Origin: Bacteroidales bacterium
Lineage (GTDB): Bacteria; Bacteroidota; Bacteroidia; Bacteroidales; VadinHA17
DNA: 55,959 nt
Assembly (NCBI GenBank): GCA_025454755.1
Contig: JALONV010000034.1
Coordinates: forward strand, 1 to 55,959
Direction of reading: 5' to 3'
Position numbers and translations under genes: made by a program. Shown here in pieces: positions 53,102-55,959 of the stretch; within the stretch, counting starts at the first letter, position 1; every line of letters begins with the position of its first letter. A model generated the notes under the pieces. That model had not been told where the DNA came from. It did not search any database and saw only the letters and a program-made list of their open reading frames with translations.

Positions 53102-54070
53102 TTAATGTTTTTCCTCTTGTCTGGTATTCTCTTCATCTTCATATGCTCTGACGATCCTTTTAACGAGCTTATGACGCACTATATCTCTCTCATCAAATTT
53201 TATGATTGATACACTATCGATTCCTGATAGTATTCTCATCGCCTGCAGCAGTCCCGACTCGCCTCTTTTCGGAAGATCGATCTGTGTCGAATCGCCTGTC
53301 ATGATGAACTTGGAGTTTACTCCCATCCTGGTCAGGAACATCTTAAGCTGGCTGATAGTAGCGTTCTGAGCCTCATCAAGGATCACGAAGGCGTTTTCGA
53401 GTGTTCTTCCTCTCATGAAGGCCAGTGGCGCTATCTGGATAGTGCCGTCTTCGAGCCATGTTTCCAGCTTCTTGAAAGGGAGCATATCATGAAGGGCATC
53501 ATAAAGAGGCTGAAGATAGGGATCAAGCTTTTCCTTCATATCGCCTGGAAGAAAACCAAGTCTTTCACCGGCTTCAACAGCAGGGCGGGTAAGAATTATC
53601 TTCTTCACTTCCCTCTCCTTTAATGCCCTGACTGCCAGAGCAATGGATGTATATGTCTTTCCCGTACCCGCAGGTCCTTCAGCAATTATCAGGTCATTCG
53701 TTTTGTAATCATTTACAAGTGCAAGCTGATTGACTGTCCTTGCTCTTACAGGTTTTCCGCTTGTGCCGAAGACAAGTATCTGTTCAAATTCGCCGTTTGA
53801 TACTGATTTCATATGATCGGCGTCAAAAAGGTATCTTTCAAGATCTTCTTCTTCGAGACGATTGAACTTCCTGTAATATTCGATGAGTCCGTTGAACTTT
53901 TCGGCAAATATGGTGATCTCCGATTCCTCCCCCATGCATTTTATCTCATTGCCCCTGGAGAGTATTTTCAGTTTTGGGAAGAAACCGCGGATTTTATCCA
54001 GAAGAGAATTGCTTGTGCCGAAAAAGTCGACAGGATCAATATCTTCAAGAAAAATAACTATCTCTGTCAT
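53102..54070 (-). CDS. PhoH-like ATPase (KH-PhoH family)
   Basis: A 322-residue P-loop ATPase of the PhoH type. Residues 1-110 form the N-terminal KH-like domain. The Walker A motif is [13 protein letters not shown] (about 130-142), and Walker [24 protein letters not shown] (about 231). [18 protein letters not shown] is the second family motif. Usually linked to RNA metabolism or stress. First gene of the phoH-purC-LysM run; the SAM hydrolase-like gene is divergent. Confidence 0.93.
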   Translation of the reverse strand: MTEIVIFLEDIDPVDFFGTSNSLLDKIRGFFPKLKILSRGNEIKCMGEESEITIFAEKFNGLIEYYRKFNRLEEEDLERYLFDADHMKSVSNGEFEQILVFGTSGKPVRARTVNQLALVNDYKTNDLIIAEGPAGTGKTYTSIALAVRALKEREVKKIILTRPAVEAGERLGFLPGDMKEKLDPYLQPLYDALHDMLPFKKLETWLEDGTIQIAPLAFMRGRTLENAFVILDEAQNATISQLKMFLTRMGVNSKFIMTGDSTQIDLPKRGESGLLQAMRILSGIDSVSIIKFDERDIVRHKLVKRIVRAYEDEENTRQEEKH

Positions 54071-54189
54071 CGAATATCAACTTTTTATGCTCAGACCTTC
54101 TTTGCCATTATTAACCGCAAACCCGGCGATAGTTCATAAAAATTAAGTGCCGGAGTGTTGCAAAGTAAGTTTATTTTTCATTAGAAGAT

Positions 54190-54197
54190 TATCTTTG
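54190..54197 (+). promoter_or_regulatory. -7 box of the SAM hydrolase-like/mazG transcript
   Basis: TATCTTTG fits TAnnTTTG and lies 17 bases before ATG 54215, in the divergent gap opposite phoH. No clear -33 element was seen. Confidence 0.45.
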
Positions 54198-54214
54198 TCT
54201 TAAGTTTTTTCCCT

Positions 54215-55009
54215 ATGCCGGTAATTACACTTACAACTGAATGGAAGCCTGATGACATATACCACGGTATCATAAAGGGAAAAATTTGTAACCTGTGCCC
54301 CGGCGTCACTATTATTGATAATGCAGTAGGAATTCCGGCTTTTAACATAGCGCATGCTTCCTTTGTGATCAGAAACACTTACGGTAATTATCCAAAAGGA
54401 ACAGTGCATATTATCTGTGTTCATTCCGAAGCAGTGAGCGGACAGAATTACCTGATTGTAAAGGCAAAGGATCATTACTTTATCGGCACCGACAATGGCA
54501 TATTCAATCTGATCCTGAATGCTGATCCGGATGAGATTGTAAAGATCGACTGCATGGAGAGCTCCGACGAGCTGGATATTTTTGCCAGGGCTGCATCGGC
54601 TCTGCTCAGCGGTAGAAAGCCATCAGAGCTTGGCAAACAGGTTAAGAATATCAGTGAGAGAGTGCCGCTAAGGGCGACTATCGAGAAGGATGTGATTATC
54701 GGCAGCATCATTTTCATTGATTCTTACGGAAATGCAATTTCAAATATAACACGGGAAGTATTCAACAGGGTTTTTGAGGAAAGAGAATACAGGATACTCA
54801 TTCAGAGCAACAAGAATTACACTGATCATATCCTCGAAAAATACAGCGATGTGCCTGTCGGAGAGATGCTTGCAAGATTCAACTCACTCGACCTTCTTGA
54901 GATCGCAATTAACGGAGCCAATGTTTCTGAATTGCTGGACCTGAATGTAGGATCTGTTTTGCGGATCGATCAGAGAGTCAGGCAGACATCACCTAACCAC
55001 TTGTTCTAA
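54215..55009 (+). CDS. SAM hydroxide adenosyltransferase (DUF62, chlorinase-like fold)
   Basis: Family members split S-adenosylmethionine with water into adenosine and methionine. The 264-residue protein has MPVITLTTEWKPDDIYHGIIKGKI, where relatives usually show LTDFG..D.Y; here the Asp-Phe pair is replaced by Glu-Trp. CPGVTIIDNAVGIPAFNIAHASFVI, GTVHIICVH and FIGTDNGIF (the GPDNG position) are recognisable, and the C-terminal beta domain holds IIFIDSYGNAISNI (the DSFGN-type motif). The first-motif variant is common in Bacteroidota members as I recall. The next gene begins 12 bases later. Confidence 0.86.
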   Translation: MPVITLTTEWKPDDIYHGIIKGKICNLCPGVTIIDNAVGIPAFNIAHASFVIRNTYGNYPKGTVHIICVHSEAVSGQNYLIVKAKDHYFIGTDNGIFNLILNADPDEIVKIDCMESSDELDIFARAASALLSGRKPSELGKQVKNISERVPLRATIEKDVIIGSIIFIDSYGNAISNITREVFNRVFEEREYRILIQSNKNYTDHILEKYSDVPVGEMLARFNSLDLLEIAINGANVSELLDLNVGSVLRIDQRVRQTSPNHLF

Positions 55010-55021
55010 AAATAATTACTG

Positions 55022-55879
55022 ATGGATGATAAGAAAAAAAGCGTTGAAGAGTTCGGGAAGCTCCTCGACATCCTGGATAAGCTGAGGGCCACTTGTCCGT
55101 GGGATATGAAGCAAACCAATGAGAGTCTTCGCAAGCTGACCATTGAAGAGACCTATGAGCTATCCGAAGCTATCTTCTCGAATAACGACGACGGCATCCG
55201 GAATGAGCTTGGCGACCTTATGCTCCACCTTGTCTTTTATACAAAGATCGGATCGGAGAAAAAAGCATTTACGATGACTGACGTTCTGAAAGGTATAAAT
55301 GAAAAGCTTGTTTACAGGCATCCGCATGTATTTGGCGATGTAAAGGTATCCGGGGCTTCAGAAGTAGAGAAGAACTGGGAACATCTTAAAATAAAGGAGA
55401 ATAACGGATATAAGCCTGTGCTTTCCGGGGTTCCGCCTTCAATGCCGGCAATTGTCAAAGCAAACAGGATCCAGGAGAAAGTAAGAGGCGTTGGATTTGA
55501 CTGGGAAAAGAGAGAACAAATCTGGGATAAGGTCCTTGAGGAGATCACTGAGCTTAAAAAGGAAGTGGATAACCACGACAGTGAGAAAATAGAATCGGAG
55601 CTTGGTGATGTAATGTTCTCACTCATCAATGCTTCAAGGCTTTACGGCATCGATCCGGAAGCTGCACTTGAAAAGACAAACAGGAAATTTATAAAGAGGT
55701 TCAACTACCTGGAAAATAAAACCATGAGAAAAGGCCGGTCGACCCCCCGCCGCTGCGCGGCGACCCCCCGCAGATTGCTGGCGCGGATTTATAATCCGTG
55801 CCTCCTAAAAATTGGCACCGATTACAAATCGGCGCCAACTATTATCTCTGGAAAATATAACTCAGCAGCTGATAAATGA
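55022..55879 (+). CDS. mazG: MazG nucleotide pyrophosphohydrolase, 3' end replaced by repeat
   Basis: Removes pyrophosphate from non-canonical or damaged NTPs. Two MazG helical domains are clear: CPWDMKQTNESLRKLTIEETYELSEAI..., ELGDLMLHLVFY (res 25-75), and EEITELKKEVDN...ESELGDVMFSLINASRLYG (about 177-215), each with the EE..E...D metal motif. Native sequence runs to about MRKGRS (residue 240). The remaining 45 codons (RIYNPCLLKIGTDYKSAPT and neighbours) are translated palindromic repeat, in place of the usual short C-terminus. The tail also overlaps the 3' end of the next, convergent gene by 38 bases. Confidence 0.92.
   Translation: MDDKKKSVEEFGKLLDILDKLRATCPWDMKQTNESLRKLTIEETYELSEAIFSNNDDGIRNELGDLMLHLVFYTKIGSEKKAFTMTDVLKGINEKLVYRHPHVFGDVKVSGASEVEKNWEHLKIKENNGYKPVLSGVPPSMPAIVKANRIQEKVRGVGFDWEKREQIWDKVLEEITELKKEVDNHDSEKIESELGDVMFSLINASRLYGIDPEAALEKTNRKFIKRFNYLENKTMRKGRSTPRRCAATPRRLLARIYNPCLLKIGTDYKSAPTIISGKYNSAADK
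55742..55838. repeat. Palindromic repeat inside the mazG 3' end
   Basis: GC-rich ACCCCCCGC...GCGGCG stretch, then two imperfect palindromes: GGCGCGGATTTATAATCCG (from 55780) and GGCACCGATTACAAATCGG (from 55814), each closing with GTGCC or GGCGCC. Core and arms match the repeats at 28579 and 30970. Confidence 0.85.
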
Positions 55880-55959
55880 CCTTTGCTGCTACGAAATCGG
55901 GATATTTATTTCCGGGCATCGGGCAGAGTTCAACAACATCAAATCCGACTATCTTCTTT
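55842..55959 (-). CDS. Agmatinase/arginase family protein, C-terminal end (partial)
   Basis: On the minus strand the window edge is open in a frame reading KKIVGFDVVELCPMPGN and KYPDFVAAKVIYQLLSY before TAA at 55844-55842. The VGFDVVE.cP.......A..AAK.iy.ll pattern is the conserved C-terminus of the ureohydrolase family (agmatinase, arginase, formiminoglutamase). With speA in the same window, agmatinase (agmatine to putrescine and urea) is the most likely. The start and active site are outside the window. Confidence 0.75.
   Translation of the reverse strand, partial: KKIVGFDVVELCPMPGNKYPDFVAAKVIYQLLSYIFQR

Overview
The window reads as a chromosomal segment of an anaerobic or fermentative member of the Bacteroidota (class Bacteroidia). 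The evidence is: TAnnTTTG-type -7 boxes, few Shine-Dalgarno sequences, SusC-style DEVVV.GYG motifs, TonB C-terminal and carboxypeptidase-regulatory-like domains, a PL/heparinase-like enzyme, DPP IV, a LysM receptor-like protein, and an Fe-only hydrogenase of the NADH-linked multi-subunit type. No rRNA, tRNA, CRISPR array, intact insertion sequence or prophage was recognised. I could not run homology searches; families are assigned from motifs and remembered family architecture.

Layout. 1-3.3 kb is a decayed accessory stretch: the 3' end of an outer-membrane barrel gene, two peroxiredoxin remnants (one frameshifted), a RelE/ParE-type toxin-antitoxin pair and a very AT-rich membrane protein. 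3.4-9.4 kb holds small metabolic and envelope genes: DUF4180, an Ntn amide hydrolase, a methyltransferase, a toastrack protein, an LTA-synthase-like phosphotransferase broken by an in-frame TAA, and DUF805. 9.6-16.3 kb (mostly minus) holds arginine decarboxylase speA, an M14 peptidase, a cold-shock protein, a 35-residue basic protein, and zwf-pgl of the oxidative pentose phosphate pathway. 16.5-22.7 kb is glutamate synthase gltB-gltD, preceded by what looks like a complete transcription-attenuation leader. 22.6-28.6 kb holds a vWA protein, an ECF sigma factor with a TonB-C-ended anti-sigma-like partner, and a glycoside-hydrolase-like protein. 28.6-34.1 kb is repeat-rich: a GH127 relic, an Xaa-Pro aminopeptidase whose 5' end is shifted at a poly-A tract, and the three-gene proton-translocating transhydrogenase, in which pntB carries a 64-bp tandem duplication. 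34.4-38.6 kb holds a heparinase II/III-like protein and DPP IV. 39.2-43.8 kb is an electron-bifurcating-type [FeFe] hydrogenase operon behind two Rex-like dyads. 43.9-55.9 kb holds MORN, YgiQ, TPR, an ECF sigma/anti-sigma/Spy-like operon, LysM receptor, purC, phoH, a SAM hydrolase-like protein, mazG, and the 3' end of an agmatinase gene.

Functional links. The redox genes form a theme: zwf makes NADPH, PntAB exchanges hydride between NADH and NADPH driven by the proton gradient, GltBD consumes reducing power for glutamate synthesis, and the hydrogenase can dispose of NADH plus reduced ferredoxin as H2. speA at 9.6 kb and the agmatinase at the right edge would together convert arginine to putrescine.

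The most notable signals are regulatory and structural: (1) the gltB leader, with a 20-codon ORF, an antiterminator and a terminator that are mutually exclusive; (2) tandem dyads in the hydrogenase promoter; (3) a cysteine-less ferredoxin-fold protein as first gene of the hydrogenase operon; (4) a dispersed palindromic repeat family that has entered or abutted gene ends (mazG, the aminopeptidase) and expanded into 23-bp tandem arrays; and (5) several independent gene lesions, which may be real decay or, for the homopolymer cases, assembly error.
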